Notes: generated from the letters alone by a model not told the origin. A stretch of 64,000 bases of DNA from Kroppenstedtia sanguinis (GCF_050433445.1 NZ_JBNPXF010000010.1:1-64000); one strand, 5' to 3'. Shown: positions 41,196 to 50,139, counted from the first letter of the stretch. Numbers and translations are program-made.

Positions 41196-42080
41196 TTGAA
41201 GAGGTTCGGGATTCTGGTGAACAAGGGGAAACCCAAAGCGAGGGTGGTGCTGAAAGAACTGGTTCTCCTCCTGGAGAAGCGAGGGGTAGTGGTATGTCTA
41301 GAACCCGAAATCGCTGAAAGCATCGCACGCACCGATCTGTCCTTGGCGGTGGATCGTTTTCCGGATGTGGTGGAGATTGTGTTTGTATTGGGCGGGGATG
41401 GGACGTTGCTGGGTGTGGCGCGACGCTTCGCCGACTCCAACATCCCTATTCTGGGATTTAATCTTGGCAATCTCGGGTTTTTGTCAGAGGCGGAACCAGA
41501 TAGTCTGTCCACTGCGGTAGATCGAATCCTGTCTGGTGATTACTACATAGAAGAACGATTGATGTTGGATGCGGAAGTGGTCCGAGACGGGAAAGTGTTG
41601 GAGAAAAACGTGGCCCTCAATGATGTGGGGATTGCGAAGGGATCTTTTAGCCGGATGATCACTGGGACGGTCTATATGGACGGTGTATATCTGGGCACCT
41701 ATTCAGGGGACGGATTGATCGTGTCCACTCCTACGGGATCGACAGCTTATTCCCTCTCCTGTGGGGGGCCGATTGTCTGGCCTGGAGTCCAATGCATCCT
41801 CTTGACTCCGATCTGTCCTCATACACTGACCGCCCGACCGATGGTTCTGCCAGCGGACAGTACCTTGGAAATCCGGGTCAGTGCCACTCATCGGGATCTC
41901 GGGGTCACCATCGACGGACAACTCGGTTATCACCTAAAAGTGGATGATGTGATCCGGGTGGCGAAATCCCAGAATTTCACCCATCTGATCAAATGGGAAG
42001 AAAGAGATTTCTTTGAAGTGGTTCGCAAAAAGTTGCAAGGTGAACCAGATGAAGGTGAAGAGCTGGAGGACAGGGTATGA
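41196..42080 (+). CDS. nadK: NAD kinase
   Basis: NadK phosphorylates NAD to NADP. The 294-residue protein carries GGDGTLLGVAR (phosphate loop), FNLGNLGFLSE and the TPTGSTAYSLSCGGPI motif with the catalytic aspartate region. TTG 41196 follows GGATGGAGGTGTAGTCGA. Unlike B. subtilis, where nadK genes are elsewhere, it lies here between tlyA and argR, a position seen in many Clostridia. It overlaps argR by four bases (ATGA). Confidence 0.95.
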   Translation: MKRFGILVNKGKPKARVVLKELVLLLEKRGVVVCLEPEIAESIARTDLSLAVDRFPDVVEIVFVLGGDGTLLGVARRFADSNIPILGFNLGNLGFLSEAEPDSLSTAVDRILSGDYYIEERLMLDAEVVRDGKVLEKNVALNDVGIAKGSFSRMITGTVYMDGVYLGTYSGDGLIVSTPTGSTAYSLSCGGPIVWPGVQCILLTPICPHTLTARPMVLPADSTLEIRVSATHRDLGVTIDGQLGYHLKVDDVIRVAKSQNFTHLIKWEERDFFEVVRKKLQGEPDEGEELEDRV

Positions 42081-42523
42081 AGGGACAACGGCATATCAAA
42101 ATTCGTGAAATCATCACCCACCGGGATGTGGAAACACAGGAGGACCTGGTGGCCGAATTGAAGAAAGCAGGGTACAATGTAACCCAAGCGACGATATCCA
42201 GAGATATCAAAGAGTTGCATTTGGTGAAAGTCCCGACGAATAATGGATCATATAAATATTCGTTGCCGGCGGACAACCGTTTCAATCCCCACGAAAAGCT
42301 GAGGCGCATGTTGACGGAAGCCTTTGTGGGCATTGATCTGAGTGAAAATCTGATTGTGATGAGAACCATGCCCGGCAATGCCCACGCTATCGCTGTCCTG
42401 ATCGACCATCTCGCATGGCCTGACATCCTGGGAACGATCGCCGGGGATGATACCATCATGTTGATCTGTCGGGATCGGGAGCAGGCTCCCCACATCAAGA
42501 ACCGTTTCATTGAAATGTTGTAG
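42077..42523 (+). CDS. argR: Arginine repressor ArgR/AhrC
   Basis: This hexameric regulator binds arginine and represses arginine biosynthesis and activates catabolism. The 148-residue protein has a winged-helix N-terminus (IREIITHRDVETQEDLVAELKKAGYNVTQATISRDIKELHL) and the C-terminal arginine-binding core (MPGNAHAIAVLIDHL, GTIAGDDTIMLICRD). ATG 42077 follows GGAGGACAGGGT and is coupled to nadK. It shares the operon with recN, as in Bacillus. Confidence 0.96.
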   Translation: MKGQRHIKIREIITHRDVETQEDLVAELKKAGYNVTQATISRDIKELHLVKVPTNNGSYKYSLPADNRFNPHEKLRRMLTEAFVGIDLSENLIVMRTMPGNAHAIAVLIDHLAWPDILGTIAGDDTIMLICRDREQAPHIKNRFIEML

Positions 42524-42536
42524 GAGTGGATGACTG

Positions 42537-44231
42537 ATGCTGCGGGAAATCTCCATCCGTGATTTTGCGATCATCGAACAGGTGCATGTCACCTTCGACA
42601 ACGGATTTCATGTATTGACTGGTGAGACAGGCGCAGGAAAGTCCATCCTGTTTGATGCCCTCAGCCTGGTGACCGGCGGACGGGGTTCCACCGATTTTGT
42701 CCGACATCATGCTAAAAAAGCTATGGTTGAAGCCTTATTTGAGCTAGAGGAAAATCATCCGGCTCGGCGGGTGCTCTCCGAGTTGGGGTTGGAGCCGGAT
42801 GACCATCATCTTCTGATCCGGCGGGAGATCTCCAATTCGGGGAAGAGTACTTGTCGAATCAACGGGCAAATAGTGACCTTGGCGATGTTGAAACAAGTGG
42901 GGACCCACCTGGTGGAGATCCATGGGCAACATGAGCATCAAAAGTTGTTGCAGGTGGAAGAACACTTGAGATGGTTGGATGCTTTCGGAGGCAACCAGCT
43001 GAAAAAGCGTTTGCAGGTGTATCAGGGTATCTACGTGGAATACCGGGACGTTGTAAACCAGTTGGAGCGTATCGATGCCGATCAAAAAGAGGTCAGCCGC
43101 CGCATCGACATGTTGACCTTTCAAAGGGATGAGATCGCTGCCGCCCGTCTGGAAGCCGGCGAAGACGAGACGCTTGAACAGGAGCACAGCCGATTGGCTC
43201 ATGCGGAACGTCTGATGCAGAATGCTGCCGACTCTTATGAAGCTTTATACGGGGAAAATCAAGGAGCGGAAAGTATCAACCGTGCGGTCCGGGATCTGGA
43301 AGAGATTATCCCCTATGATGAATCCCTGAGCAGCGTGCTGGAATTGATCCAATCCGCCTATTACCAGGTGGAAGAAGCGGCCCGGCAATTGGGAAGATAC
43401 CGGGACGAACTGGAATTTGATCCCGCCCGCCTCGCTCAAGTGGAGGAACGGTTGCGTCTCGTCGATGACCTGAAACGAAAATATGGGGAAACGGTACAAG
43501 AGATTCTCGCATACGGACAAAGTGTGGAAACCGAGCTGGAAAAGTTGGAACACCGGGACGAACGAAAGGCGGAACTGAAAGAAAAGCATGATCAGTTGAG
43601 CATGCAACTGACAGAGCAAGCGGAAGCGTTGAGCACTTTGCGGCGGGCTGCAGCAACCGAATTGGAACAGTTGGTGGAGTTGCAATTATCGGATCTCAAT
43701 ATGAAAGACACTCGTTTTTCTGTCGCCTTTCATCCAACCGATGCATCTGAATTTACTCCTCACGGGATCGATCAGGTGGAATTTATGATCTCCCCCAATC
43801 GGGGTGAACCTCTTCGCCCTTTAGTGAAAATCGCTTCCGGCGGGGAGCTTTCCCGGATCATGCTTGCGATGCAAAGCATCTTCGCGAAAATGGAGGGTGC
43901 GGCGGATACATTGATCTTTGATGAGGTGGATACAGGGGTCAGTGGGAGAGCTGCACAGGCGATCGCGGAAAAGATTGCGCGACTCGCTCGCAATTGCCAG
44001 GTGTTGTGTGTGACCCATCTGCCTCAAGTGGCTTGTATGGCCGATGTCCATTTCCATATATTTAAAGAAAACCACGGAGAATCCACCCGCACCCGGTTGA
44101 AGTTGCTGACCGAAGAGGGACGGACGATGGAGCTGGCACGGATGCTCGGAGGCGTGGAAGTGACAGACACAACCAAAAATCATGCGTTGGAGATGCTTCG
44201 CCTGGCTGAGCAAACCAAAAAAGCGATATGA
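42537..44231 (+). CDS. recN: DNA repair protein RecN
   Basis: RecN is an SMC-like ATPase that gathers at double-strand breaks. The 564-residue protein has a Walker A motif GETGAGKS, long central coiled coils (about 160-350), a signature SGGELSRI and a Walker B DEVDTGVSG. ATG 42537 with TAGGAGTGGATGACTG upstream. It ends the dxs-recN group, with a terminator after it. Confidence 0.97.
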   Translation: MLREISIRDFAIIEQVHVTFDNGFHVLTGETGAGKSILFDALSLVTGGRGSTDFVRHHAKKAMVEALFELEENHPARRVLSELGLEPDDHHLLIRREISNSGKSTCRINGQIVTLAMLKQVGTHLVEIHGQHEHQKLLQVEEHLRWLDAFGGNQLKKRLQVYQGIYVEYRDVVNQLERIDADQKEVSRRIDMLTFQRDEIAAARLEAGEDETLEQEHSRLAHAERLMQNAADSYEALYGENQGAESINRAVRDLEEIIPYDESLSSVLELIQSAYYQVEEAARQLGRYRDELEFDPARLAQVEERLRLVDDLKRKYGETVQEILAYGQSVETELEKLEHRDERKAELKEKHDQLSMQLTEQAEALSTLRRAAATELEQLVELQLSDLNMKDTRFSVAFHPTDASEFTPHGIDQVEFMISPNRGEPLRPLVKIASGGELSRIMLAMQSIFAKMEGAADTLIFDEVDTGVSGRAAQAIAEKIARLARNCQVLCVTHLPQVACMADVHFHIFKENHGESTRTRLKLLTEEGRTMELARMLGGVEVTDTTKNHALEMLRLAEQTKKAI

Positions 44232-44240
44232 TCCAAATCG

Positions 44241-44267
44241 ATCCCTCCAAATGCGGGGGGATTTTTC
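44241..44267 (+). terminator. recN terminator
   Basis: ATCCCTCC (44241-44248) pairs with GGGGGGAT (44255-44262), and TTTT follows. Confidence 0.75.
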
Positions 44268-44379
44268 ATTTGGGAAGCGGTTGAGGAATCATTTGCGTAA
44301 CATAAAAGGAAGCCGGGCGCGGCAAACTGACAAATACGATGGGAACATCGAGGTGGAGGTGTAGGCAGGAAGCAGGAGA

Positions 44380-45720
44380 GTGAGATGTGTGGGGCACAGA
44401 AAAATATATAAGAAGTGGGCAGGCATGCTTTTGGTTTTGTTGTTAATCCTGGGGGGAGTGAGTACACCTTTTCGTCAATACATGGCTCTTCCCGCGGAAA
44501 TGCGACTGTTTACAGGCAGTCCAAAGCAGCTTCACCTCACCCTTCCCGCATCGGCCACCGTTTCCATCGCCAATCCCGATGTCGTGGCTATAAACGGCGC
44601 CCGGCAAAATCCGGTTCGTGTGAGTCTGAACCAACCGCTGACGTTGATGTCCAAACAATTGGGGCAAACCCAGCTCACATTGCGCTTGTTTGGCAAGGTT
44701 CCTTTAAAGCGGATGATGGTGCGTGTGTTGCCGGAGACCCGAGTGATTCCCGGAGGGCAATCGATCGGGGTGAAATTGGCCTCGGATGGGGTATTGGTTG
44801 TCGGTCATCACTTGGTGGGAAGTACCCGTCCTTCTCCAGGGGAAAAGGCGGATATCCGGGTAGGGGATTACATTGTGGAGATGGATGGGCAGCCGGTGAA
44901 TGAAGTGAATCAAGTGGCACGGATCGTGAAAAAAGCAGGTGATGAAAAGCGATCGGTCCAGACCGTGATCCGTCGGGGGCATCAGCGGAAGACGGTGCCG
45001 TTGCAACCGGAATTGGATCAGAAAGAAAATACATTCCGCATCGGTTTGTATGTGCGGGATTCCGCAGCCGGAGTGGGGACGTTAACTTTTTTTGATCCCA
45101 GAAAAGGGGTCTACGGAGCTCTGGGACATGTGATCACTGATATGGACACCCGCCAGCCTATTCAAGTGGGGGGCGGAAAAGTGGTTCACTCCAATGTCAC
45201 TTCCATTGAAAAGGGACAGACAGGAGATCCGGGGGAAAAAAGAGCTATCTTTTTCCGGGAAAATCAGGTGTTAGGATCGATCACAGGCAATACGCAGTTC
45301 GGTATTTTTGGGAAAATGCCTCAAAACCCGACTAAGGGTTTGTATGAGCAAGCGATTCCTGTAGGGTTGTCGGAGGAAGTCAAGGAAGGACCTGCTGAAA
45401 TTTTGACGGTGGTGGAAGGAGAAAAGGTGGAACGCTACCGCATTGAAATTGTCCATCAGATTCATCAAAAATATCCTGCCACCAAAGGGATGATCATTAA
45501 AGTGACCGATCCCCGATTATTGAAAAAAACCGGTGGAATTGTGCAAGGGATGAGTGGCAGTCCGATCATTCAACAGGGGAAGTTGGTGGGGGCCGTCACC
45601 CATGTCTTTGTCAACGATCCCACATCGGGTTACGGTACCTATATTGAATGGATGCTGAAGGATGCAGGTGTAATGGAAAAAACGGGTCTCCAAGATGGAG
45701 CCCGTTTTTTTTATAAATAA
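44380..45720 (+). CDS. spoIVB: SpoIVB serine peptidase
   Basis: SpoIVB is secreted from the forespore and cuts SpoIVFA, which starts pro-sigma-K processing in the mother cell. The 446-residue protein has an N-terminal signal/anchor (about 13-33), a PDZ domain (about 130-200, with ADIRVGDYIVEMDGQPV) and the S55 peptidase domain. Catalytic H250 lies in GALGHVITD and S394 in MSGSPI. The start is GTG 44380, or 44389 with GGAGA before it. The gene sits upstream of spo0A as in Bacillus. The oddity is at the end: a terminator hairpin and its T-run lie within the last codons, before the stop. Confidence 0.93.
   Translation: MRCVGHRKIYKKWAGMLLVLLLILGGVSTPFRQYMALPAEMRLFTGSPKQLHLTLPASATVSIANPDVVAINGARQNPVRVSLNQPLTLMSKQLGQTQLTLRLFGKVPLKRMMVRVLPETRVIPGGQSIGVKLASDGVLVVGHHLVGSTRPSPGEKADIRVGDYIVEMDGQPVNEVNQVARIVKKAGDEKRSVQTVIRRGHQRKTVPLQPELDQKENTFRIGLYVRDSAAGVGTLTFFDPRKGVYGALGHVITDMDTRQPIQVGGGKVVHSNVTSIEKGQTGDPGEKRAIFFRENQVLGSITGNTQFGIFGKMPQNPTKGLYEQAIPVGLSEEVKEGPAEILTVVEGEKVERYRIEIVHQIHQKYPATKGMIIKVTDPRLLKKTGGIVQGMSGSPIIQQGKLVGAVTHVFVNDPTSGYGTYIEWMLKDAGVMEKTGLQDGARFFYK
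45677..45712 (+). terminator. Terminator inside the spoIVB coding end
   Basis: AAAACGGG-T-CTCC (about 45677-45691) pairs with GGAG-CCCGTTTT (about 45697-45708), and T8 runs to 45712. The spoIVB stop codon is at 45718-45720, that is, after the T-run. RNA ending in the tract would lack the stop codon. Confidence 0.8.
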
Positions 45721-45771
45721 TTCCCTGCATCAGGAAATTTCCAAAAAGGAAGGAGGGAATGACCGGTTTTT

Positions 45772-45778
45772 TGTCGAA
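45772..45778 (+). promoter_or_regulatory. 0A box upstream of spo0A
   Basis: TGTCGAA matches the Spo0A-binding core exactly, 53 bp before the TTG start. In B. subtilis, Spo0A controls its own promoter through such boxes. I found no good sigma-H promoter with correct spacing here. Confidence 0.6.
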
Positions 45779-45830
45779 GCCATGTAGTAAAGTGACAAGG
45801 ACGTTTTACAGAGAGGGAGGGGGACCTGTT

Positions 45831-46607
45831 TTGGATAAGATGCGTGTGTTGCTGGCTGATGACAACCGCGAGTTTGCGGATCTTCTGAGAGAACATCTGG
45901 ATCTTCAAGAAGATATCGAAGTGATCGGCATCGCTTATAATGGCAATGAAGTGATGGAGTTACTGGAGAAAGAGAGACCAGATGTATTGGTCCTGGATAT
46001 CATCATGCCCCATCTCGATGGTCTGGGGGTGTTGGAGAAACTGAATGGCCGGCCGGAACCGATGCCGAAAATCATCATGTTGACGGCATTCGGTCAGGAA
46101 AATATTACACAACGGGCAGTGGAGTTGGGGGCGGCGTACTATATCCTCAAGCCCTTTGACATGGATGTGTTGACAGACCGGATCCGGCAGATGCAGGGAC
46201 GTCCAGTCACAACCACCCAGGGAAGTGCAGTAGCTACAACAGGTGAACGATCGGACAATCTAGACGCACACATCACCAGTGTGATTCATGAAATCGGTGT
46301 TCCCGCTCATATCAAAGGTTATCTGTATCTACGGGAAGCGATCACCATGGTCTACAATGAAGTGGAACTGCTGGGGGCGATCACGAAAACTTTGTATCCT
46401 CGGATCGCGGAAAAATACAACACCACCCCGAGTCGGGTCGAACGGGCGATTCGCCATGCTATCGAGGTAGCCTGGAGCCGGGGAAATATGGAATCCATTC
46501 GCAAGCTCTTCGGATATACAATCAATGTCAGCAAAGCGAAGCCCACCAACTCTGAATTTATCGCCATGGTTGCAGATAAGCTGAGGATTGAACACAAGGT
46601 GGGTTAA
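45831..46607 (+). CDS. spo0A: Stage 0 sporulation response regulator Spo0A
   Basis: Spo0A is the master regulator of sporulation, phosphorylated by the phosphorelay. The 258-residue protein has a receiver domain with DD at 10-11, phospho-acceptor D56 (VLVLDIIMP) and the conserved lysine in ILKPFD. The DNA-binding domain includes ITSVIHEIGVPAHIKGYLYLREA and the recognition-helix stretch TTPSRVERAIRHAIEVAW. TTG 45831 follows AGAGGGAGGGGGACCTGTT; the in-frame extension to 45759 is rejected. Confidence 0.97.
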   Translation: MDKMRVLLADDNREFADLLREHLDLQEDIEVIGIAYNGNEVMELLEKERPDVLVLDIIMPHLDGLGVLEKLNGRPEPMPKIIMLTAFGQENITQRAVELGAAYYILKPFDMDVLTDRIRQMQGRPVTTTQGSAVATTGERSDNLDAHITSVIHEIGVPAHIKGYLYLREAITMVYNEVELLGAITKTLYPRIAEKYNTTPSRVERAIRHAIEVAWSRGNMESIRKLFGYTINVSKAKPTNSEFIAMVADKLRIEHKVG

Positions 46608-46625
46608 AGGATGGGATGGATCGAG

Positions 46626-46653
46626 ACGGTATGCTTTTGCATGCCGTTTTTTT
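46626..46653 (+). terminator. spo0A terminator
   Basis: ACGGTATGC (46626-46634) pairs with GCATGCCGT (46639-46647) with a TTTT loop, and a T7 run follows. Confidence 0.85.
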
Positions 46654-46783
46654 ATTTGCGATCTCGAGGGGAACTTTAGTCTTTTGCGGAGGCGAATCGG
46701 TCTCTTGTAAAGGAAGGGTATGAAGCAGAAGGAACTCTTACATAATATAAGTAGTCAACTGGAGGCAAAGGAGCCCGTCTTCG

Positions 46784-47962
46784 ATGCTGTTTTCTTATGG
46801 ACTACCGGTCCGTAAACGGATTTGTCATGGATCTGCAGCGGTGGATCGTCAGACTAAACGGTTGATACAACGGGTCCGTCCCGGTCAGATTGCTGTGATC
46901 CATCATCGGGATTTGGATGAAGTGGCTGCGGAGGGCCTGATTAAGAAGAGAGTGGGCGGGGTGGTGAATGTCGCTCCCTCCATCGGAGGAACCTATCCAG
47001 CTCGGGGAGCCGGGTTATTGCTGGAGGCCGGGGTTCCTTTGCTCGAGGATATGGGCAGTGAAGTTCTGGACCAGATTGTGGAGGGAGATGAACTTTGTAT
47101 CCATCGGGACCGTCTGTACCATAAGCAGTCGGGAACTTGGGTGGAGGTGGCTCAAGGGCTTCGCCTGGATCCGAGTCATTGGCAACAGAAGATGGAAGAG
47201 GCGACAGATCATCTGGATGAAACCCTGGAATCCTTTGTGGATAACACCCTGGATTATGCCCAGCGGGAACGTTCCCTTGTCAGCCGGCGGTTGCCTATTC
47301 CTTCCCTGATCACAAAGATGAGGGGAAGAGATGTGGTGATTGTGGTGAGGGGAGGAGGCTATGAACGGGACTTGCAAATATTGCGCTCTTATCTGCGGGA
47401 GGCCGATCCGGTACTGGTGGGTGTGGATGGGGGAGCCGATGCCTTGTTAGAATGTGGTTTCCGCCCGGATTTGATCTTGGGAGATATGGATTCGGTCTCG
47501 GATTCGGCTCTGCTAGCAGGTTCTGAACTGGTAGTGCATGCCTATCCCGATGGACGGGCCCCGGGTATGAATCGGGTGGAGAGACTGGGGTTGACGGCCC
47601 ATTTGATTCCCTGTCCAGGGACAAGTGAAGACGTAGCCATGTTGATGGCGGACCAGGAAGGGGCACAGCTCATCGTCGCCGTCGGCTCCCACTCCCATGT
47701 CATCGATTTTCTGGAGAAGGGGCGGAAGGGGATGTCCAGCACGTTGTTGACCCGCATCAAAGTAGGGCCTAAACTGGTGGACGCCAGAGGGATTCATCGC
47801 CTGTACAGCCGAAGTAGAAAGCTCCCGATCAAAGAGATGGCTGGGTTGACCCTTGCCTCTGCTTTCCCGATTTTGGCTTTGACGACAGTAAATCCGCATT
47901 TGTTTTATATGGCCAGACTGATGTGGTTAAACGTCAAAATCTTATTTTCCTCCTGGGTGTGA
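46784..47962 (+). CDS. steA: SteA-like putative cytokinetic ring protein
   Basis: The 392-residue cytoplasmic/membrane-linked protein is related to SteA, which localises to the division ring in actinobacteria. The N-terminal part (about 25-170) contains RVRPGQIAVIHHRDLDEVAAEGL and VVNVAPSIGGTYPARG. The middle resembles the thiamine-pyrophosphokinase catalytic domain (VLVGVDGGADALLECGFRPDLILGDMDSV). The C-terminus has a hydrophobic helix (about 355-385). Next to it is the SteB/MctB-type gene, the usual partner. A role in cell division or septal wall synthesis is inferred. The start ATG 46784 has AGGCAAAGGAGCCCGTCTTCG before it. Confidence 0.75.
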   Translation: MLFSYGLPVRKRICHGSAAVDRQTKRLIQRVRPGQIAVIHHRDLDEVAAEGLIKKRVGGVVNVAPSIGGTYPARGAGLLLEAGVPLLEDMGSEVLDQIVEGDELCIHRDRLYHKQSGTWVEVAQGLRLDPSHWQQKMEEATDHLDETLESFVDNTLDYAQRERSLVSRRLPIPSLITKMRGRDVVIVVRGGGYERDLQILRSYLREADPVLVGVDGGADALLECGFRPDLILGDMDSVSDSALLAGSELVVHAYPDGRAPGMNRVERLGLTAHLIPCPGTSEDVAMLMADQEGAQLIVAVGSHSHVIDFLEKGRKGMSSTLLTRIKVGPKLVDARGIHRLYSRSRKLPIKEMAGLTLASAFPILALTTVNPHLFYMARLMWLNVKILFSSWV

Positions 47963-47966
47963 TGTC

Positions 47967-48614
47967 ATGATTTCGAACCGTACCCTCTTTTCTGTTCTGA
48001 TCGCGGTTTTCCTTTCCCTTGGAGTGGGGATCTTTCTCGGAGGTAGCGGGGGTCACTCCTGGTTGGAACAACGGGAGGGAATTCTGGTGGAAAAATTGGA
48101 ACTGAGAATGGATCAGCTCTCCAAGGATCAGGACCGCCTTCGCAAGGATCTACAGGGGCGGGAAAAAACCCTGAAACGTCTGCGCGGACAAAATCGGGCG
48201 CTGCTGCGAGAGGCTGTCAAAGGTCGGTTAAAAGATCGCTTGGTTCTTGTGCTCGGGGGATCGGATACGGAAGTGAGCCAGTTGAGGGAGGCGATCCAAG
48301 CGGCGGGAGGGGGGATTGCCCGTTTATCAGCCTTTCCCAGTTTGCCCGATCGTTTTGATGCCATTGTGGTATTGCCAGACCTCTCTGACAAAATCCCTCA
48401 TGACTCCCAATGGATGCGAGATGTTCGGATGAGTTATTCGGGACCGGTGCTCATACCGCGCCGGGGGGAGGAAACTTCCCGCCCAGTCTTTGGAATGAAC
48501 TCGGAGAAATCCATCTTTCTCCCCGGTCCCTATACAGGGGAGTCCCTGCAAACCTTTGAATGGATTCGATGGATTCAAGATGCGACCAACGGAAGAAAAG
48601 AGGCATCCCCATGA
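47967..48614 (+). CDS. SteB/MctB-family (copper transporter-like) protein
   Basis: The 215-residue protein has an N-terminal membrane anchor (about 5-28), a coiled coil (about 32-80) and a Rossmann-like C-terminal domain (LVLVLGGSDTEVSQLREAI, DAIVVLPDL). This matches the MctB/SteB family, named for mycobacterial copper tolerance but also the partner of SteA in division. The charge pattern suggests the coiled coil and the domain behind it lie outside the membrane. It follows steA by four bases and overlaps the next gene by four (ATGA). Confidence 0.7.
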   Translation: MISNRTLFSVLIAVFLSLGVGIFLGGSGGHSWLEQREGILVEKLELRMDQLSKDQDRLRKDLQGREKTLKRLRGQNRALLREAVKGRLKDRLVLVLGGSDTEVSQLREAIQAAGGGIARLSAFPSLPDRFDAIVVLPDLSDKIPHDSQWMRDVRMSYSGPVLIPRRGEETSRPVFGMNSEKSIFLPGPYTGESLQTFEWIRWIQDATNGRKEASP

Positions 48615-49294
48615 GAGAGACTCTACTTGTCAGCGCCATCATTCCCGCCTTTGACGAGGAGAAGCGAATCGAAAGGACACTGTCAGCCCTGCAACAGGTG
48701 AAGGAAGTCGATGAGATTATCGTTGTGGACGATGGCAGTCGGGATCAGACGGCTCGAAAAGCGGAATTTTTGGCAGATCGGGTGATTCGCCTTCCGCAAA
48801 ACGGAGGCAAGGGAGTGGCTCTCACCAAGGGGCTAGAGGTGGCGGCGGGAGATGTTTTTTTGTTTGTGGACGCAGATCTGGAGGGATATGCCCGATTGTG
48901 TGGTGCCTTAGTGGGTCCTGTTCTAAAAGAGGATGTGGATATGACGATTGCCTCCTTTCCTGCCGCTCGGAAAAAAGGGGGATTTGGCTTGGTTAAAAAA
49001 TTGGCTCGCTATGGGGTCCGCCGATTGACGGGTACCACCGTGGAGGCAGTTTTGTCGGGGCAGCGGGCGGTCACCAGGGAACTGATGGAGAGTTTGGGGG
49101 TCGTCTCTGGTGGTTTTGGAATGGAAGTGGGCATGACGGTGGGGGCGCTCCGGAAGGGATATACACTCCAGGAGATCCCGTTGCCACTCAGTCACCGGGA
49201 GACAGGCCGGGATTGGAGGGGATTTGTTCATCGGGGGAAACAGTTTGCAGCGATTTTGGGAACATTGATCCGACTCTGGAGGCAACCTGCATGA
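48611..49294 (+). CDS. Glycosyltransferase family 2 protein
   Basis: The 227-residue GT-A fold transferase has SAIIPAFDEEKRIERTL at the start, IIVVDDGSRDQTARK, and the acceptor/metal motif VDADLEG. The product is likely a cytoplasmic, membrane-associated enzyme transferring a sugar to a lipid carrier. Its partner is probably the MraY/WecA-like protein encoded next, with which it overlaps by four bases. The substrate is unknown. The coupling to steA/steB suggests a division-linked glycan. Confidence 0.82.
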   Translation: MRETLLVSAIIPAFDEEKRIERTLSALQQVKEVDEIIVVDDGSRDQTARKAEFLADRVIRLPQNGGKGVALTKGLEVAAGDVFLFVDADLEGYARLCGALVGPVLKEDVDMTIASFPAARKKGGFGLVKKLARYGVRRLTGTTVEAVLSGQRAVTRELMESLGVVSGGFGMEVGMTVGALRKGYTLQEIPLPLSHRETGRDWRGFVHRGKQFAAILGTLIRLWRQPA

Positions 49295-50130
49295 ACCAGC
49301 TTTTGTCCATCCTTCTGTTGCTCATATCCTATGGTGTGGGTCGCTTTTTCCTCGATCCGGGGAGGCGTTTTTTGTTGTCGGCGGGTGTGACAGCTGTCAA
49401 TTACAAAGGGGAACGGGTACCTACTTCCTTGGGGGGATTTCTGGCCGTGCTCTTATTATTTTTATCCGCAGTGATCCTCGGCTTGTCCCGGTGGATTCCC
49501 CTGTTCTCCTTTTCTCTCTTTGCTGCGGTAATGTTAGCATCGATCACCGTAGCCTTTCTCGGGTGGCTGGATGACACCTTGGGAAACCATCGGGATAAGG
49601 GTTTTGCGGGGCATTTTCGAACATTGATGGAGGAAGGAAGGTTGACCACCGGACTGCTAAAAGCGGTGGGGGGCGGGGTGGTGGCGGCAATGGCGGCGAT
49701 CATCACTGCCGATGGGAATGGGTTTCTCTGGTTGTTACATACACTTCTGATCGGATTGATGACCAATTGGCTCAACTTGCTGGACCTTCGTCCGGGACGG
49801 GCATTGAAATTTTATCTGGTTTTAGGGGGAGTACTTTTTGTTCTGCATCTGGGTTCAGGGGAGGGTCTGTTGTTTCTCCCGCTTCTCGGTTTGGCGGCAG
49901 CGGTGTTGAAAGGGGATTTGTCTGCCCGGTTCATGTTGGGGGACAGCGGCTCCAACCTGTTAGGCATCCAATTGGGAATCTGGTTGGCCTGGCTCTCTCC
50001 CCCCTGGCTGATTATTCTGCTGGATCTTCTGCTGGTGCTGGGTCACGGGTTGGGTGAGGTGATTTCCTTTACCCGAGTGATCGAGAACAGCCGTTTTCTC
50101 TCCTACCTGGACCGGGTGGGGAGGCGATAA
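49291..50130 (+). CDS. MraY/WecA-like phospho-sugar transferase (GT4 type)
   Basis: The 279-residue integral membrane enzyme attaches a sugar-1-phosphate to undecaprenyl phosphate. It has about eight to ten helices and the family motifs WLDDTLG (aspartate pair), NLLDLRPGRALK and FMLGDSGSNLLG. It lacks parts of the typical MraY C-terminus and is not likely the essential MraY, which is normally in the dcw cluster. Genes steA, steB, GT2 and this one overlap or nearly so and form one operon behind spo0A. A bidirectional terminator follows. Confidence 0.82.
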   Translation: MNQLLSILLLLISYGVGRFFLDPGRRFLLSAGVTAVNYKGERVPTSLGGFLAVLLLFLSAVILGLSRWIPLFSFSLFAAVMLASITVAFLGWLDDTLGNHRDKGFAGHFRTLMEEGRLTTGLLKAVGGGVVAAMAAIITADGNGFLWLLHTLLIGLMTNWLNLLDLRPGRALKFYLVLGGVLFVLHLGSGEGLLFLPLLGLAAAVLKGDLSARFMLGDSGSNLLGIQLGIWLAWLSPPWLIILLDLLLVLGHGLGEVISFTRVIENSRFLSYLDRVGRR

Positions 50131-50139
50131 CCCTTTGCG

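Noticed and set aside
45731..45760. Sigma-H promoter for spo0A (AGGAAAT and GAAT)
   Set aside because: The spacing between AGGA and GAAT is about 21 bases instead of the usual 17-18.
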